Below the pieces are notes generated by a model. That model worked only from the letters and a program-made list of their open reading frames with translations. It made no database searches and was not told the DNA's origin. Positions 27,143-37,458 of a stretch of DNA of 64,000 bases are shown one piece after another. Source of the DNA: Paraperlucidibaca baekdonensis (lineage in GTDB: Bacteria > Pseudomonadota > Gammaproteobacteria > Pseudomonadales > Moraxellaceae); contig NZ_QUNR01000001.1 in the NCBI RefSeq assembly GCF_003387535.1, forward strand, positions 1 through 64,000, given 5' to 3'. Position numbers and translations under genes: made by a program. The number at the start of each line of letters is the position of its first letter. Within the stretch, counting starts at the first letter, position 1.

Positions 27143-28174
27143 TCACAGAAGGTCTGAGATGTCGATACCTTCAGCGCGCTCAGCTTTTTCATCCCAGAAC
27201 TTGCCGAGCATGCCCGATGGCGTGCGTGTACCCGCGCCCTCGGTCCACATACGGTCGGATAGCGTGGTAATCAAAAGGCCGGCAATGCTATCGGCTAAGC
27301 GATAATCAACGTTAGGCTTGAAGCCCTCTTTAACATTGGCAAAACGGCGAATGGCATCGCGTAGACGCGCTTGATCATCTTTGCCAGCAGCTGACAATGC
27401 ATACATGGCATGCGGCAGGCGAACACCAGCTTCCTCACCCAATGCCATCGAGGCATTCAGTGCACCCCATGGATCTTTGCCTTCATCAGCACCAGGCAAG
27501 ACATTCCACACCACAGCGCGAGCTGCTAGCGGTACGCCCCACCATTTTTTGTTGTCCAAACAGGTAAACGCACGCTCAGCTTTCGCGGCGATATCTAACG
27601 GCACGCCAACCACTTGTTGCGCAACGATGTCGTTGAGCACCGCTTGCAAACCGGTAACTAAACCGAGCATGTAGACAAACTCATCGAAATCTTTGTAGAA
27701 ATCAGTGCATTGCTCGCCAATTTCAATGTCGTAACGCTTCTCGTAGTAGGTCACAAAGCGCTGATACGCCAGGAGCTGACGACGTGCGGCGAGTTCAGCA
27801 AAGCGCTTTTGGGAAATACGCGCATCCTGAGCCTCTTCAACGTTTCCGGCGCGCGCAGCACGCAGGTAGCGAAGTTCTGCTTCGGTAGCGTCAATCTCAG
27901 CGCACAAACCCGCGGTAGTGTAGAGCAAGGTGCCGAGCTGATTGGCATCTGCACCGAGGTTTTCAGTTGCCATGATTAATGGCGCCGTTGCCACACCAGA
28001 TTGGCAGGCCATACGCACGTCATTATCTTGCAGCATGGGAGGGACGAGATTTCTCTCGACGAATCGGAGGGCTTGGTTACTCACAAAGGCAATAGGGTCA
28101 CAAGCAGACAGCAAAACTGACGAGCCAATAACGATACCTGCAAAACCAAGACGGAGTTGGCGGAAGCCACCCAT
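27143..28174 (-). CDS. TatT-like TRAP-associated lipoprotein
   Basis: 343 residues with a lipoprotein signal: hydrophobic stretch then lipobox LLSAC, lipidated C25. The rest is almost all helical with repeated helix pairs rich in Ala, Leu and Arg, resembling the TatT (TRAP T-component) family, whose founder in Treponema is a TPR-like lipoprotein that pairs with a TRAP binding protein. Helical segments such as LRYLRAARAGNVEEAQDARIS fit this. It is the first gene of the operon; AAGGAGA precedes the ATG. The family call is from memory of pattern and context, so moderately sure. Confidence 0.72.
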   Translation of the reverse strand: MGGFRQLRLGFAGIVIGSSVLLSACDPIAFVSNQALRFVERNLVPPMLQDNDVRMACQSGVATAPLIMATENLGADANQLGTLLYTTAGLCAEIDATEAELRYLRAARAGNVEEAQDARISQKRFAELAARRQLLAYQRFVTYYEKRYDIEIGEQCTDFYKDFDEFVYMLGLVTGLQAVLNDIVAQQVVGVPLDIAAKAERAFTCLDNKKWWGVPLAARAVVWNVLPGADEGKDPWGALNASMALGEEAGVRLPHAMYALSAAGKDDQARLRDAIRRFANVKEGFKPNVDYRLADSIAGLLITTLSDRMWTEGAGTRTPSGMLGKFWDEKAERAEGIDISDLL

Positions 28175-28353
28175 GTCGTTCTCCTTATAGGAAATTATTA
28201 TTATCGCTCGCGGGCATTTTTGTTTTCGTGCGCCACGCGCGTTTCATTCGAAGCCATTAGGACTTACGAAAGATAACACTATGGGCTGATAGCATGAAAG
28301 TAGAGATTATGATTTCCCCTAGTTTTCTTGCATCAGCGGCCCACAAGCCAACA

Positions 28354-28381
28354 GCTGTCGGGTCATCCCTGCCCCGACAGC
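28354..28381. repeat. Hairpin downstream of pnp
   Basis: GCTGTCGGG / CCCGACAGC, perfect 9-bp stem and 10-nt loop, lies 8 bp after the pnp stop (minus strand). There is no T-run, so it may be a 3' end stabiliser or processing site at the end of the long operon rather than an intrinsic terminator. Confidence 0.65.
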
Positions 28382-28389
28382 CATATTGC

Positions 28390-30474
28390 TTAGGACTCGA
28401 TAAGCTCTTTCATGGATAGCTTGATGCGGCCACGTTGATCAACATCGAGCACCTTCACTTTCACGACTTGGCCTTCGGTCAAATGATCGCTGACATTTTC
28501 CACGCGCTCATGGGCGATTTGTGAAATGTGCACGAGGCCATCGGTGCCCGGCAAAATGTTCACAAACGCACCAAAGTCGACGATGCGCGCCACGGTGCCA
28601 TCGTAAACAGTACCGACTTCAACTTCCGCAGTGACTTCTTGCACGCGCGCCAAGGCAGCTTGCGTAGCCGCTTTGGTTTCGCCGTAAATGCGCACCAAAC
28701 CTGAGTCATCGATATCGATGGTGGCTTTGGTTTGCTCACAGATACCACGAATAGTCGCACCGCCTTTACCGATGACGTCACGGATTTTGTCGGTGCTGAT
28801 TTGGATCGTGGTGTAGGTTGGTGCGTGCAGGCTGACTTCTGCGCGCGAGGCCGATAACACCTCATTCATTTGCGTGAGGATGGTTTGTCGCGCTTCATGA
28901 GCCTGGCCCAACGCGACTTCCATGATCTCCTCAGTAATGCCTTCGATCTTGATGTCCATTTGCAGTGCGGTCACGCCATTGGCGGAACCAGCCACTTTAA
29001 AGTCCATATCACCGAGGTGATCTTCATCACCCAGAATATCGGTCAGCACGGCGAAACGATCGCCCTCTTTCACCAGACCCATAGCGATACCCGCGACAGG
29101 GGCCTTCATCGGCACACCAGCGGCCATCAGCGCCAAAGAGGCACCGCAGATCGAGGCCATCGAGGATGAGCCGTTCGATTCAGTGATATCTGACACCACG
29201 CGAATGGCATACGGGAATTTATCAGCTGCGGGCAGCATGGGGTGCACACCACGACGCGCCAAACGACCATGGCCGATTTCGCGACGCTTTGGACCAGACT
29301 CGCGGCCCGTCTCGCCCACTGAGTAGGATGGGAAGTTGTAATGCAGCATGAAGTTGTCGGTGTAGGTACCCTCCAGCGCATCGACCATCATGCAATCGCG
29401 GGTACCGCCAAGCGTGGTCGTGACCAAAGCTTGAGTTTCGCCACGCGTAAACAGCGCTGAGCCATGCGCGCGTTCCAGCACATCAACTTGAATGTCGAGG
29501 GCACGCACGGTTTTCGTGTCGCGACCATCGATACGTGGCTTGCCACTGAGGATGTTGTCGCGGACAGCGCGATACTTTAAGTCGTCGAACAGCTCCAGCA
29601 CTTCTTCAGCACTTTGCTCGCCGTCTTCTGGGGCAAATTGCGCCAACACAGCTTGCTTAATCTCATCCAAACGCGCGTAACGATCTTGCTTTACACGAAC
29701 GGTGTAGGCGTCTGAGACCTGCGCGCCAAAAGCAGACTTCATGGCATCTTGCAGTGCGGTATTGACCACGGCAGCGGCAACATCCCACTTAGCGGTACCG
29801 ACTTCTGCGGCGAACTCATTGATTGCCGAGACCACCACTTGCATTTCATCGTGACCAAACAAGACCGCGCCGAGCATCTGATCTTCGCTCAGCTCTTTGG
29901 CCTCTGACTCCACCATCAAGACCGCGGCTTGCGTACCGGCCACCACGAGATCGAGATCGGATGCTTTCATTTGCTCGAAGCTGGGGTTTAAGACGTACTC
30001 GTCGTCGATATAGCCCACGCGAGCGGCACCGATTGGACCATTGAACGGCAAGCCAGAAATAGCCAAGGCCGCCGAGGTGCCGATTAACGCGGCAATATCG
30101 GAGTCTTGCTGTTTGTCAGAAGAAATTACTGTCGCGGTGACCTGCACTTCATTGACGAAGCCTTCAGGAAACAAAGGACGAATAGGACGATCGATCAAAC
30201 GCGAGGTGAGCGTTTCTTTTTCTGTGGGACGGCCTTCACGCTTGAAGTAACCGCCGGGAATTTTACCGGCCGCGTAAGTTTTTTCTTGATAGTTCACAGT
30301 TAATGGGAAAAAGCCCTGACCAGGCTTTGGCTTTTTCGCGCCAACCACTGCCACGAGCACTTGCACACCGCCCATGGTGACCACTACAGACGACGCTTGA
30401 CGCGCCACGCGGCCGGTTTCTAATGTGACGCTCTGTGCGCCGAACTGAAAGGTTTTGCTTACGATATTGAACAT
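28390..30474 (-). CDS. pnp: Polynucleotide phosphorylase
   Basis: PNPase degrades RNA 3' to 5' phosphorolytically and is a degradosome part. Two RNase PH domains (about 1-230 and 310-545), the second with the catalytic [18 protein letters not shown] segment; a KH domain with [13 protein letters not shown] (about 560-590); and an S1 domain at the C-terminus ([22 protein letters not shown]). 694 residues is typical. It follows rpsO, as in E. coli and Pseudomonas, with a structured leader and a terminator between them. Confidence 0.98.
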   Translation of the reverse strand: MFNIVSKTFQFGAQSVTLETGRVARQASSVVVTMGGVQVLVAVVGAKKPKPGQGFFPLTVNYQEKTYAAGKIPGGYFKREGRPTEKETLTSRLIDRPIRPLFPEGFVNEVQVTATVISSDKQQDSDIAALIGTSAALAISGLPFNGPIGAARVGYIDDEYVLNPSFEQMKASDLDLVVAGTQAAVLMVESEAKELSEDQMLGAVLFGHDEMQVVVSAINEFAAEVGTAKWDVAAAVVNTALQDAMKSAFGAQVSDAYTVRVKQDRYARLDEIKQAVLAQFAPEDGEQSAEEVLELFDDLKYRAVRDNILSGKPRIDGRDTKTVRALDIQVDVLERAHGSALFTRGETQALVTTTLGGTRDCMMVDALEGTYTDNFMLHYNFPSYSVGETGRESGPKRREIGHGRLARRGVHPMLPAADKFPYAIRVVSDITESNGSSSMASICGASLALMAAGVPMKAPVAGIAMGLVKEGDRFAVLTDILGDEDHLGDMDFKVAGSANGVTALQMDIKIEGITEEIMEVALGQAHEARQTILTQMNEVLSASRAEVSLHAPTYTTIQISTDKIRDVIGKGGATIRGICEQTKATIDIDDSGLVRIYGETKAATQAALARVQEVTAEVEVGTVYDGTVARIVDFGAFVNILPGTDGLVHISQIAHERVENVSDHLTEGQVVKVKVLDVDQRGRIKLSMKELIES

Positions 30475-30488
30475 ATATTCCTCAATCA

Positions 30489-30588
30489 GTACGCCCTATG
30501 CGTACCGTGCTGACTAATTTGTCATTGGAGGCCCCTAACAGTTGCCATGCCTTAAGCATCGCAGGTGTTAGAAGCCTCTCCGATGACA
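30489..30588 (-). promoter_or_regulatory. Structured pnp leader
   Basis: A long imperfect stem pairs TGTCAT (30520-30525) with ATGACA (30583-30588), GAGGC (30528-30532) with GCCTC (30574-30578) and CTAACA with TGTTAG, separated by small internal loops. A second perfect hairpin GTACGC/GCGTAC (30489-30505) sits next to the pnp ribosome site. In E. coli a comparable leader stem is cut by RNase III and then PNPase represses its own mRNA; the same use is inferred here. Confidence 0.6.
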
Positions 30589-30596
30589 CACTGATT

Positions 30597-30624
30597 AAAA
30601 AATAAGGAGCGGCGAACCGCTCCC
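30597..30624 (-). terminator. Terminator after rpsO
   Basis: On the minus strand GGAGCGG-TTCG-CCGCTCC (30606-30623, tetraloop) is followed by TTATTTTTT. It lies 15 bp after the rpsO stop, upstream of pnp. Partial read-through would supply pnp. Confidence 0.85.
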
Positions 30625-30638
30625 CATTCCTTACACGC

Positions 30639-30908
30639 TTAGCGACGCAGACCCAATACTTGGATGAGCGCAACATAGCGGCTGCTGTCTTTACGTTTGA
30701 GGTAATCGAGCAGCGTACGGCGTTGGTTCACCATGCGGATGAGACCGCGGCGCGAATGGTGATCATGCTTGTGCGCCTTAAAGTGTGGCTGCAGATCATT
30801 GATCTGGGCCGACAGCAAAGCCACTTGGACTTCACATGAGCCGGTATCGCCGGGGGCACGAGCATGCTGCGCTACGATGGCAGCCTTGTCCTGAACTGTC
30901 AGGGCCAT
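30639..30908 (-). CDS. rpsO: 30S ribosomal protein S15
   Basis: S15 binds 16S rRNA early in 30S assembly. 89 residues starting [12 protein letters not shown]; conserved [24 protein letters not shown] and LLDYLKRKD segments are present. The frame opens 8 codons earlier at 30932, but the family start at 30908 follows a strong GAGGAGA. Neighbours truB and pnp are as expected. Confidence 0.97.
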   Translation of the reverse strand: MALTVQDKAAIVAQHARAPGDTGSCEVQVALLSAQINDLQPHFKAHKHDHHSRRGLIRMVNQRRTLLDYLKRKDSSRYVALIQVLGLRR

Positions 30909-30922
30909 GGGTTTTCTCCTCT

Positions 30923-30957
30923 GAAAGGCCATAAAACAACGACAGACCGAGCCTTTC
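30923..30957 (-). promoter_or_regulatory. Possible S15 translational operator
   Basis: GAAAGGC (30923-30929) can pair with GCCTTTC (30951-30957) over a 21-nt loop. On the mRNA the 3' arm lies just before the rpsO ribosome site, as expected of an autogenous S15 control site. Base pairing was judged by eye only. Confidence 0.4.
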
Positions 30958-30998
30958 TTCAGTCCGCGCTGACACGCCCTATGGGCATGTGTGGTGAC

Positions 30999-31943
30999 TT
31001 ACTGCGACGTGTTGACGCGCACTAAGCGTTTCGGGGCAAGCAGACCATCATCATCTTGACTGCCTATGCCTAAAAACATGTCGGGCTGACCATCATCTTG
31101 TATTTCAAAAATCAGCACCGACTGACCATCACGCGGCAGGCCTGAAGCCTGTACGGGATTGCCGTGGCGCAGATAATACGCTGAAGTTTCGCTCAACTCC
31201 ACTCGCGGCCAATCGGCGAGACCGGCCCACGCCGGCAATAAAAACACGTCTAAGGCAGGAAAGCCTTGTGGCTCTGCATCGGCAATTTGCTCTCGCGTGA
31301 CGCTCTGCTGAAGCGTAAATGGCCCAGCCTGTGTGCGACGCAGTGCCACGACATGCGCGCCACACCCAAGCACATCGCCAATATCTTCTACTAAATTGCG
31401 AATATACGTGCCCTTTGAGCAGGAAACTTCTAGCTCGACATACGGCAGCTCGATCGCCGTACAAACCAAGCGATAAATGCTGACCGGACGCGCTGCTCGC
31501 TCAACCTCAATGCCGGCACGCGCTAACTCATAGAGCGGACGGCCATCGCGCTTGAGCGCAGAAAACATCGAGGGCACTTGCAAGATATCACCGCGGAACT
31601 GCTGCAGTACCGTCTCTAAATCATCGGTGGTGATCGCAGGTACGACCGCGCGAGCAATAATCTCGCCCTCGGCATCGGAGGTAGTGGTTTTCTCGCCCAA
31701 CTTGAGGCGGGTGACATAGGTTTTATCGGCATCAAGCAGATAATGCGAGTACTTGGTGGCCTCGCCCAAACAGATCGGCAAAACACCGGTCGCTAAGGGA
31801 TCAAGGCTGCCCGTATGACCGGCTTTATCGGCCTGATAGCGATGCTTTACCCATTGCAGAATTTGATTTGATGTCATGCCAATGGGTTTATCGAGCAGCA
31901 AAATACCATCGATAGGGCGGCGTGGGCGGCGCGGTTTACTCAT
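30999..31943 (-). CDS. truB: tRNA pseudouridine(55) synthase
   Basis: TruB makes pseudouridine 55 in the T-loop of most tRNAs. The catalytic aspartate is in HTGSLDPLATGVLP (about residues 40-53); the opening GILLLDKPIGMTSN and the VSCSKGTYIRNLVEDIG segment are family hallmarks. 314 residues includes a C-terminal PUA-like region. It begins 12 bp after the rbfA stop in the rimP-pnp operon. Confidence 0.96.
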   Translation of the reverse strand: MSKPRRPRRPIDGILLLDKPIGMTSNQILQWVKHRYQADKAGHTGSLDPLATGVLPICLGEATKYSHYLLDADKTYVTRLKLGEKTTTSDAEGEIIARAVVPAITTDDLETVLQQFRGDILQVPSMFSALKRDGRPLYELARAGIEVERAARPVSIYRLVCTAIELPYVELEVSCSKGTYIRNLVEDIGDVLGCGAHVVALRRTQAGPFTLQQSVTREQIADAEPQGFPALDVFLLPAWAGLADWPRVELSETSAYYLRHGNPVQASGLPRDGQSVLIFEIQDDGQPDMFLGIGSQDDDGLLAPKRLVRVNTSQ

Positions 31944-31955
31944 CGGCTCTCGCGC

Positions 31956-32366
31956 TTAGTCGCGGCTGTCGTCGGAGGCAGCTTCAGCGCTTGCGTCCGT
32001 GCCACTGGCATTTTTTGCATCGGCATTGACCGCTTGCGTGATCAGATCCGCCATACGATTACCGCGCGATGTTACCGTGTCGTGGTGAAAGCGTAGGTGC
32101 GGCACGATGCGCGTGCGCAAGCCGCGACCTAGCTCACCACGCAAGACACCCGCCGCGGCATTCAATATGCCAATGCCCTCATCGGGCGCTTCGTCTAGCG
32201 TCTTGCCCAAAATCGTCACGTAAATATCGGCATAGCCCATGTCGGGGCTGACTTTCACTGCCGACACCGTGACCATACCTAAGCGCGGGTCACGCAAGCG
32301 CTGGCGAATCAAATCGGAGATATCGCGCTGAACTTGGTCGCCTAAGCGTTGCGTGCGTTGACTCAC
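31956..32366 (-). CDS. rbfA: Ribosome-binding factor A
   Basis: RbfA assists maturation of the 16S rRNA 5' end and cold adaptation. The KH-like fold is visible: RVGDQVQRDISDLI-type start, DPRLGMVTVSAVKVSPDMGYADIYVTIL, and LRTRIVPHLRFHHD. The ~20-residue C-terminal tail is acidic and Ala-rich. 136 residues is usual. It lies between infB and truB with 14- and 12-bp gaps. Confidence 0.95.
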   Translation of the reverse strand: MSQRTQRLGDQVQRDISDLIRQRLRDPRLGMVTVSAVKVSPDMGYADIYVTILGKTLDEAPDEGIGILNAAAGVLRGELGRGLRTRIVPHLRFHHDTVTSRGNRMADLITQAVNADAKNASGTDASAEAASDDSRD

Positions 32367-32380
32367 TGAATCGTCCTGCC

Positions 32381-35101
32381 TTACAAGCTGCGCTTGATAA
32401 TTTGGATTTCGTAGACTTCGATTTTGTCACCGGCTTGGATGTCTTTGTAACCGCGAACGGCAAGACCGCATTCCATACCATGACGAACTTCAGGTACGTC
32501 ATCTTTATAGCGGCGCAATGACTCGAGCTCACCCTGGAACACCACCACGTCTTCACGTAAGACACGGATGGGTTTGTTCCGGAACAGGCTACCCTCAAGC
32601 ACCATGCAACCCGCAGCATGACCAAATTTCGAGGAATGGAATACCTCACGAACCTCAGCCATACCGACAATGTTTTCACGACGCTCTGGCGACAACAGAC
32701 CAGACATCGCGGCTTTCACATCATCGAGCAACTCATAAATGATGCTGTAATAGCGCAGGTCGATGCCATCGTTTTGGCATTTCGCACGGGCACCGTTGTC
32801 GGCTCGCACATTGAAGCCAAGCACCACCGAACCAGTAGACTCGGCCAGTGTGACATCCGATTCGGCAATCGCGCCGACACCCGAGCTGACGATTTTCACC
32901 ACCACTTCGTCGGTGCCCAAGTCATGCAGCGCGGCAGTTAACGCCTCTAGCGAGCCACGCACATCGGCTTTCAAGACGATATTGACGCTGGCCGCTTCTT
33001 TTTTGCCCATATTGGCAAACACATTTTCCAGCTTCATGGCTTGCTGCATGTCCATGCGCACTTGGCGATCGCGAGCTAAACGGAACTCCGCCACTTCGCG
33101 TGCCTTGCGCTCATCGGCCACGACCAAGAACTCATCGCCAGCACCCGGCGCTTCAGGAAGACCCAAGATCTCAACCGGCATCGATGGGCCAACGGCTTTT
33201 ACCAGCTTGCCATTTTCATCAGTCAAGGCGCGGGCGCGGCCATACATGGTGCCGGCCAGCACCAAGTCGCCTTTTTTCAGCGTGCCTTTTTGCACCAGCA
33301 AGGTGGCTACCGCACCGCGACCTTTATCGATACGCGACTCAATGACCACACCCTGTGCCGCACCTTTTGTTGAGGCGCGCAGCTCAAGCACTTCGGCTTG
33401 CAGCAAAATCGCGTCTAACAGGTTATCAATGCCATCGCCGCTATGGGCTGAGAGCTTGACGATTTGCGTGTCGCCACCCCAATCCTCGGGCACAACACCT
33501 TTCGCCGACAGCTCATTTTGCACACGATCAGGATCGGCTGACTCTTTGTCCATTTTGTTAATGGCAACAATCAGCGGCACGTTTGCCGCACGCGCATGAT
33601 CGATCGCTTCAGCCGTTTGCGGCATCACGCCATCATCGGCCGCAACCACCAAAATCACGATATCGGTGGCTTTCGCACCGCGCGAGCGCATGGCCGTGAA
33701 GGCCGCATGACCCGGGGTATCTAAAAACGTCACCATGCCGCGAGGTGTTTCTACGTGGTAAGCACCGATATGCTGAGTAATACCGCCAACTTCGCCAGCG
33801 GCCACTTTGGCACGACGAATAGCATCAAGCAGCGATGTTTTACCGTGATCCACGTGACCCATAATGGTCACAACGGGTGCGCGCGGCGCATCATCGCCAT
33901 GATCTACAATCGAATCCATCAGCGAGTCTTCAAGCGCGTTGTCACTGACAAACACGGCGGTATGACCCATCTCTTCAACCACTAAAGCCGCGGTTGCTTG
34001 ATCAATACTTTGGCTTTCATTCACCATTTCGCCCATTTTCATGAGCACACGAATCACATCACGCGATTTGCGCGCCATTTTTTGCGCGAGATCGCTGACA
34101 ACAATATTTTCTCCGATGGCAACTTCGTACACCTGTTTCTCCACCGGCTTTTCAAAGCCATGTTTTTTCGATAACGCGCTGGTCAGCGTGCGTGGCGTCT
34201 GGCGGAAAGCCTGCTCTTCACGCTTCTTAGGACCTTTCTTACCACCGCGAGCATTGGTACCACCGCCACGCTTGATCTCACGATCTTCACGGGCAAATGA
34301 GTCCTCGTAGGCGACACCGACCAAACCACGCGCTAACGGCGCATCGGTTGGTGCAGCGGCTGTACCATCCTCTTTACGCACAGCGAGCTCGGCAGCAATT
34401 TTTTGCGCTTGCTCAAGCGTTTTTTCGCGTGCTTTCTCTTCTGCTTCGCGACGCACAACGTCTTCTTGACGCTTGCGCACTTCGTCGGCCGCACGTGCTT
34501 TAGCAGCCTCTTCTTCGCGACGCGCCTTCTCTTCCGGCGTCTCTAATCGCTTCACGTCCACTTTCGGCACGCTCAACTTGCGCGAATCCTTAGGCTCATT
34601 GCCTAATTGCTTGCGTGCCTCTTCTGCGGCTTTGCGTGCCTCTTCTTCAGCGGCTGCCACACGCGCATCTTCAGCAGCGCGCTTTTCTGCATCAATGGCG
34701 GCTTGCTTAGCTTCTTCCGCCTGGCGGACAGCAGCCTCAGCCTCAAGACGCTTAGCCTCTTCGGCTTCGCGCACTTTATCTTCCTGCTCTTCGAGCACCG
34801 AACGCTTCACGTACGTGCGAGTTTTGCGCACTTCAACGTTGACAGTCTTGGCGCGACCACCGGTAGCAGCTGAGGTTTTCAATGTGCTAACGGTTTTGCG
34901 CTGCAAAGTAATCTTGCGCGGCTCACCGGCCTGCTCGCCATGGGCACGCTTGAGGTGCGCAAGCAGCTGCTGCTTTTCGCTATCGGAGACAGCGTCGGTG
35001 GCTTTTTTATGGTTGAGACCGGCTTCGCCCATTTGTGCGAGCAACGTCTCAACAGGACGACCGACGGTGTCGGCTAATTCTTTAACGGTGACTTCAGCCA
35101 T
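32381..35101 (-). CDS. infB: Translation initiation factor IF-2
   Basis: IF-2 is the GTPase that places initiator tRNA on the 30S subunit. N-terminal IF2_N domain (about 1-55), then a long Lys/Glu/Ala/Arg-rich charged region (about 90-300) of low complexity, a second IF2_N-like region, and the G domain with G1 GHVDHGKT at 415-422, DTPGH and NKMD. Domains II-IV follow. 906 residues is normal for gammaproteobacteria. No obvious internal start was confirmed. Downstream of nusA. Confidence 0.97.
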   Translation of the reverse strand: MAEVTVKELADTVGRPVETLLAQMGEAGLNHKKATDAVSDSEKQQLLAHLKRAHGEQAGEPRKITLQRKTVSTLKTSAATGGRAKTVNVEVRKTRTYVKRSVLEEQEDKVREAEEAKRLEAEAAVRQAEEAKQAAIDAEKRAAEDARVAAAEEEARKAAEEARKQLGNEPKDSRKLSVPKVDVKRLETPEEKARREEEAAKARAADEVRKRQEDVVRREAEEKAREKTLEQAQKIAAELAVRKEDGTAAAPTDAPLARGLVGVAYEDSFAREDREIKRGGGTNARGGKKGPKKREEQAFRQTPRTLTSALSKKHGFEKPVEKQVYEVAIGENIVVSDLAQKMARKSRDVIRVLMKMGEMVNESQSIDQATAALVVEEMGHTAVFVSDNALEDSLMDSIVDHGDDAPRAPVVTIMGHVDHGKTSLLDAIRRAKVAAGEVGGITQHIGAYHVETPRGMVTFLDTPGHAAFTAMRSRGAKATDIVILVVAADDGVMPQTAEAIDHARAANVPLIVAINKMDKESADPDRVQNELSAKGVVPEDWGGDTQIVKLSAHSGDGIDNLLDAILLQAEVLELRASTKGAAQGVVIESRIDKGRGAVATLLVQKGTLKKGDLVLAGTMYGRARALTDENGKLVKAVGPSMPVEILGLPEAPGAGDEFLVVADERKAREVAEFRLARDRQVRMDMQQAMKLENVFANMGKKEAASVNIVLKADVRGSLEALTAALHDLGTDEVVVKIVSSGVGAIAESDVTLAESTGSVVLGFNVRADNGARAKCQNDGIDLRYYSIIYELLDDVKAAMSGLLSPERRENIVGMAEVREVFHSSKFGHAAGCMVLEGSLFRNKPIRVLREDVVVFQGELESLRRYKDDVPEVRHGMECGLAVRGYKDIQAGDKIEVYEIQIIKRSL

Positions 35102-35137
35102 GGGGCGTTTACTCCGGTTCTGAGAAGGTGGCCCGGC

Positions 35138-36610
35138 TTATTGAAACCAGGGCTCACGCGCCTTCATGATCAATTGGGCAGCAATATCGTCGTCGAGGCC
35201 GTCGATATCATTGATGTCGTCAATGGCCTGCTCAGCCAAATCTTCCATGGTGACAATGCCGCGTGCAGCCAGCGAAAACGCGAGCTTGCGATCCATGCCT
35301 TCCATCGCTAATAAGTCATCGGCTGGCTCGCGAGCGCCCTCTTCAGACACTAAGGCTTTCGTAAGCAGCGCATCTTTGGCGCGCTGGCGCAGCACATCAA
35401 CCAGCTCATCATCAAACTCTTCGATGGACTGCAGCTCTTCGAGCGGCACATAGGCCACTTCTTCGAGCGAGGTGAAGCCTTCATTGACCAAGATGATGGC
35501 GATGTCTTCATCCACGCCCAGGTCACTCATGAACGCATCAATAAAATGTTGCGCTTCGTTTTCTTGCTTGGCTTGCGCGTCTTCTAATGTCATGACATTC
35601 AGACGCCAGCCGCTGAGCTCCGAGGCGAGCCGAACATTTTGGCCGCCGCGACCAATGGCCATCGCCAACTGATCTTCTTCAACGGCTACGTCCATGGTGT
35701 GGTTGTCTTCATCGACCACAATGGATGCCACTTCAGCCGGCTGCAGCGCATTGATGACAAACTGCGCGGGGTTATCGTCCCAAAGCACAATATCAACACG
35801 CTCGCCGCCCAGCTCACCCGAAACGGCTTGCACACGCGAACCACGCATGCCGATACAAGCGCCTTGCGGATCAATGCGATGGTCGTTGCTTTTCACCGCC
35901 AACTTAGCGCGCACACCAGGGTCACGCGCAGCTGCACGGATCGAGATAATTTCCTCACCAATTTCTGGCACTTCTATACGAAATAGCTCGATGATCATTT
36001 CTGGACGCGTACGCGACATGAGTAATTGCGCACCACGACCTTCGGCATTGACATCAAACAACACGGCACGCAACCGATCGCCCATGCGGAACGATTCACG
36101 CGGCAACATCTCTTCGCGCGCCAAATACGCTTCTGCGTTAGCACCTAAATCAATGATCAAGCCATCGCGTGTGGTCTTTTTCACGATACCCGAGAGGATT
36201 TCGCCAACCCGGTCACGATAGGCATCAACCACCAACGCGCGCTCGGCTTCGCGCACTTTCTGCACGATCACTTGCTTCGCTGTTTGTGCGGCAATGCGAC
36301 CAAACGCTTCCGAAGCAATTTTCTCTTCAACGATATCGCCAAGGGCTAAGCCCTTTTCTTCGACATCACTAATGGCCAATTGCATAGCTGGAATTTCGTG
36401 GTCTTCGTCGGCAACGACTTCCCAAAAACGAAAGGTTTCGTATTCGCCGCTGCGACGATCAATCGCCACACGAATGTTAATTTCGTCATTGTCGAAGCGC
36501 TTCACGGTCGCCGCGGCTAATGCCTCTTCCAATGCTTGAAAGATAACTTCGCGGCTCACGCCTTTTTCGTTGCTGACCGAATCCACAACCAACAGGATTT
36601 CTTTACTCAT
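35138..36610 (-). CDS. nusA: Transcription termination/antitermination protein NusA
   Basis: NusA binds RNA polymerase and modulates pausing, termination and antitermination. N-terminal polymerase-binding domain (1-~130), S1 domain (about 135-200), two KH domains (about 200-345; [14 protein letters not shown] and [15 protein letters not shown]) and two acidic C-terminal repeats (about 360-490), as in the long proteobacterial form. 490 residues. It is next to rimP; the terminators between metY and rimP offer a site for autogenous control. Confidence 0.97.
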   Translation of the reverse strand: MSKEILLVVDSVSNEKGVSREVIFQALEEALAAATVKRFDNDEINIRVAIDRRSGEYETFRFWEVVADEDHEIPAMQLAISDVEEKGLALGDIVEEKIASEAFGRIAAQTAKQVIVQKVREAERALVVDAYRDRVGEILSGIVKKTTRDGLIIDLGANAEAYLAREEMLPRESFRMGDRLRAVLFDVNAEGRGAQLLMSRTRPEMIIELFRIEVPEIGEEIISIRAAARDPGVRAKLAVKSNDHRIDPQGACIGMRGSRVQAVSGELGGERVDIVLWDDNPAQFVINALQPAEVASIVVDEDNHTMDVAVEEDQLAMAIGRGGQNVRLASELSGWRLNVMTLEDAQAKQENEAQHFIDAFMSDLGVDEDIAIILVNEGFTSLEEVAYVPLEELQSIEEFDDELVDVLRQRAKDALLTKALVSEEGAREPADDLLAMEGMDRKLAFSLAARGIVTMEDLAEQAIDDINDIDGLDDDIAAQLIMKAREPWFQ

Positions 36611-36636
36611 GATGGGCCCTGCTTATTCGTGTTCTA

Positions 36637-37104
36637 TCAAAAGTTCGGAACGATATTTGACTTATCGATACTAACAAACGGAATTTCATACGCGATGCCA
36701 TCAACCTGCAATGTCACCGTACTATCTGTGCTGCTCAGCATGACGCCCTTGAAGCGGCGACGGCCTTGTAGCGGCGCGGTTAAGCGCACATTTAACTCTT
36801 CACCAACGTAGGCAGGATACTGACTGGGATTAAACAGCGCGCGGTCCCAACCAGGCGATGACACCTCAAGCGTGTACTCACCGGCAATGGGATCTTCAAC
36901 ATCCATCACACCACTGACTTGATGGCTCACGCGTGAACAGTCATCAATGCCTACGCCGGCTTCGCGATCCGTATCAATGTATACGCGCAGTACCGAGTGC
37001 TTGCCTTGCTGAAAAAACTCCACACCCCACAGCTGAAAGTCGCATGACTCAACCACAGGCGCTAGCAATTGCGTTAGTTCTTCAATTTTCTTCGAGATGG
37101 CCAT
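36637..37104 (-). CDS. rimP: Ribosome maturation factor RimP
   Basis: RimP helps 30S assembly. The 155-residue protein shows the family patterns LAPVVESCDFQLWGVEF and DCSRVSHQVSGVMDVEDPI-type and LEVSSPGWDRAL. The frame opens at 37146, but MAISKKIEEL at 37104, preceded by GGGAGA, is the better start. It is the first protein gene after metY. Confidence 0.95.
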   Translation of the reverse strand: MAISKKIEELTQLLAPVVESCDFQLWGVEFFQQGKHSVLRVYIDTDREAGVGIDDCSRVSHQVSGVMDVEDPIAGEYTLEVSSPGWDRALFNPSQYPAYVGEELNVRLTAPLQGRRRFKGVMLSSTDSTVTLQVDGIAYEIPFVSIDKSNIVPNF

Positions 37105-37157
37105 TGTGCCCGTCTCTCCCGGCGCCCTATGAGCAGGCGTTTGCACATGTCAGAAAC

Positions 37158-37179
37158 AAAAAATGGGCCTCAATGCCCA
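37158..37179 (-). terminator. Second terminator between metY and rimP
   Basis: On the minus strand TGGGC-ATTGAG-GCCCA is followed by six T (37158-37163). The short 5-bp stem suggests partial termination. Between this and the first terminator is another GC hairpin, CGGCAG...CTGCCG enclosing CCCGG/CCGGG (37186-37217). Confidence 0.65.
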
Positions 37180-37227
37180 CGTTGACGGCAGCCCGGTGAA
37201 CCGGGGATCACCTGCCGCAAGACCTGT

Positions 37228-37255
37228 AAAAAAGCCCACTCTAGGTGGGCTTTTT
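37228..37255 (-). terminator. First terminator after metY
   Basis: GCCCAC / GTGGGC (37234-37250) flanked by an A-run and a T-run on both sides, thus symmetrical. On the minus strand it lies 17 bp after the tRNA-fMet CCA end. Read-through must reach rimP-nusA-infB unless there is a further promoter. Confidence 0.85.
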
Positions 37256-37271
37256 CAACAAAGTCCGAATG

Positions 37272-37348
<77 letters not shown>

Positions 37349-37361
37349 TCAGAGGTTGCGA

Positions 37362-37390
37362 AATATAGAGATCTGACACGGACTTGTCAA
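37362..37390 (-). promoter_or_regulatory. Strong sigma-70 promoter for metY and the nusA-infB operon
   Basis: On the minus strand TTGACA (37385-37390), 17-bp spacer, TATATT (37362-37367). Start expected near 37355, just before the tRNA 5' end. A near-consensus promoter. A hairpin TACCGGC/GCCGGTA (37401-37417) lies just upstream and may end the tRNA-Leu transcript in part. Confidence 0.88.
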
Positions 37391-37458
37391 ACCCTTTCGC
37401 TACCGGCAGCGCCGGTATTTACACCGAATCATCTGATCGCTCAGAAATCCGGCTAAAT

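Noticed and set aside
32763-33599. 278-codon open frame on the plus strand inside infB
   Set aside because: Antisense shadow of the conserved IF-2 G domain; Ser/Ala/Thr-rich composition typical of reverse-frame artefacts, no ribosome site and no family features.
34473-35123. 216-codon plus-strand frame opposite the IF-2 N-terminal region
   Set aside because: Arises from the low-complexity Glu/Ala/Arg repeats of IF-2 read backwards.
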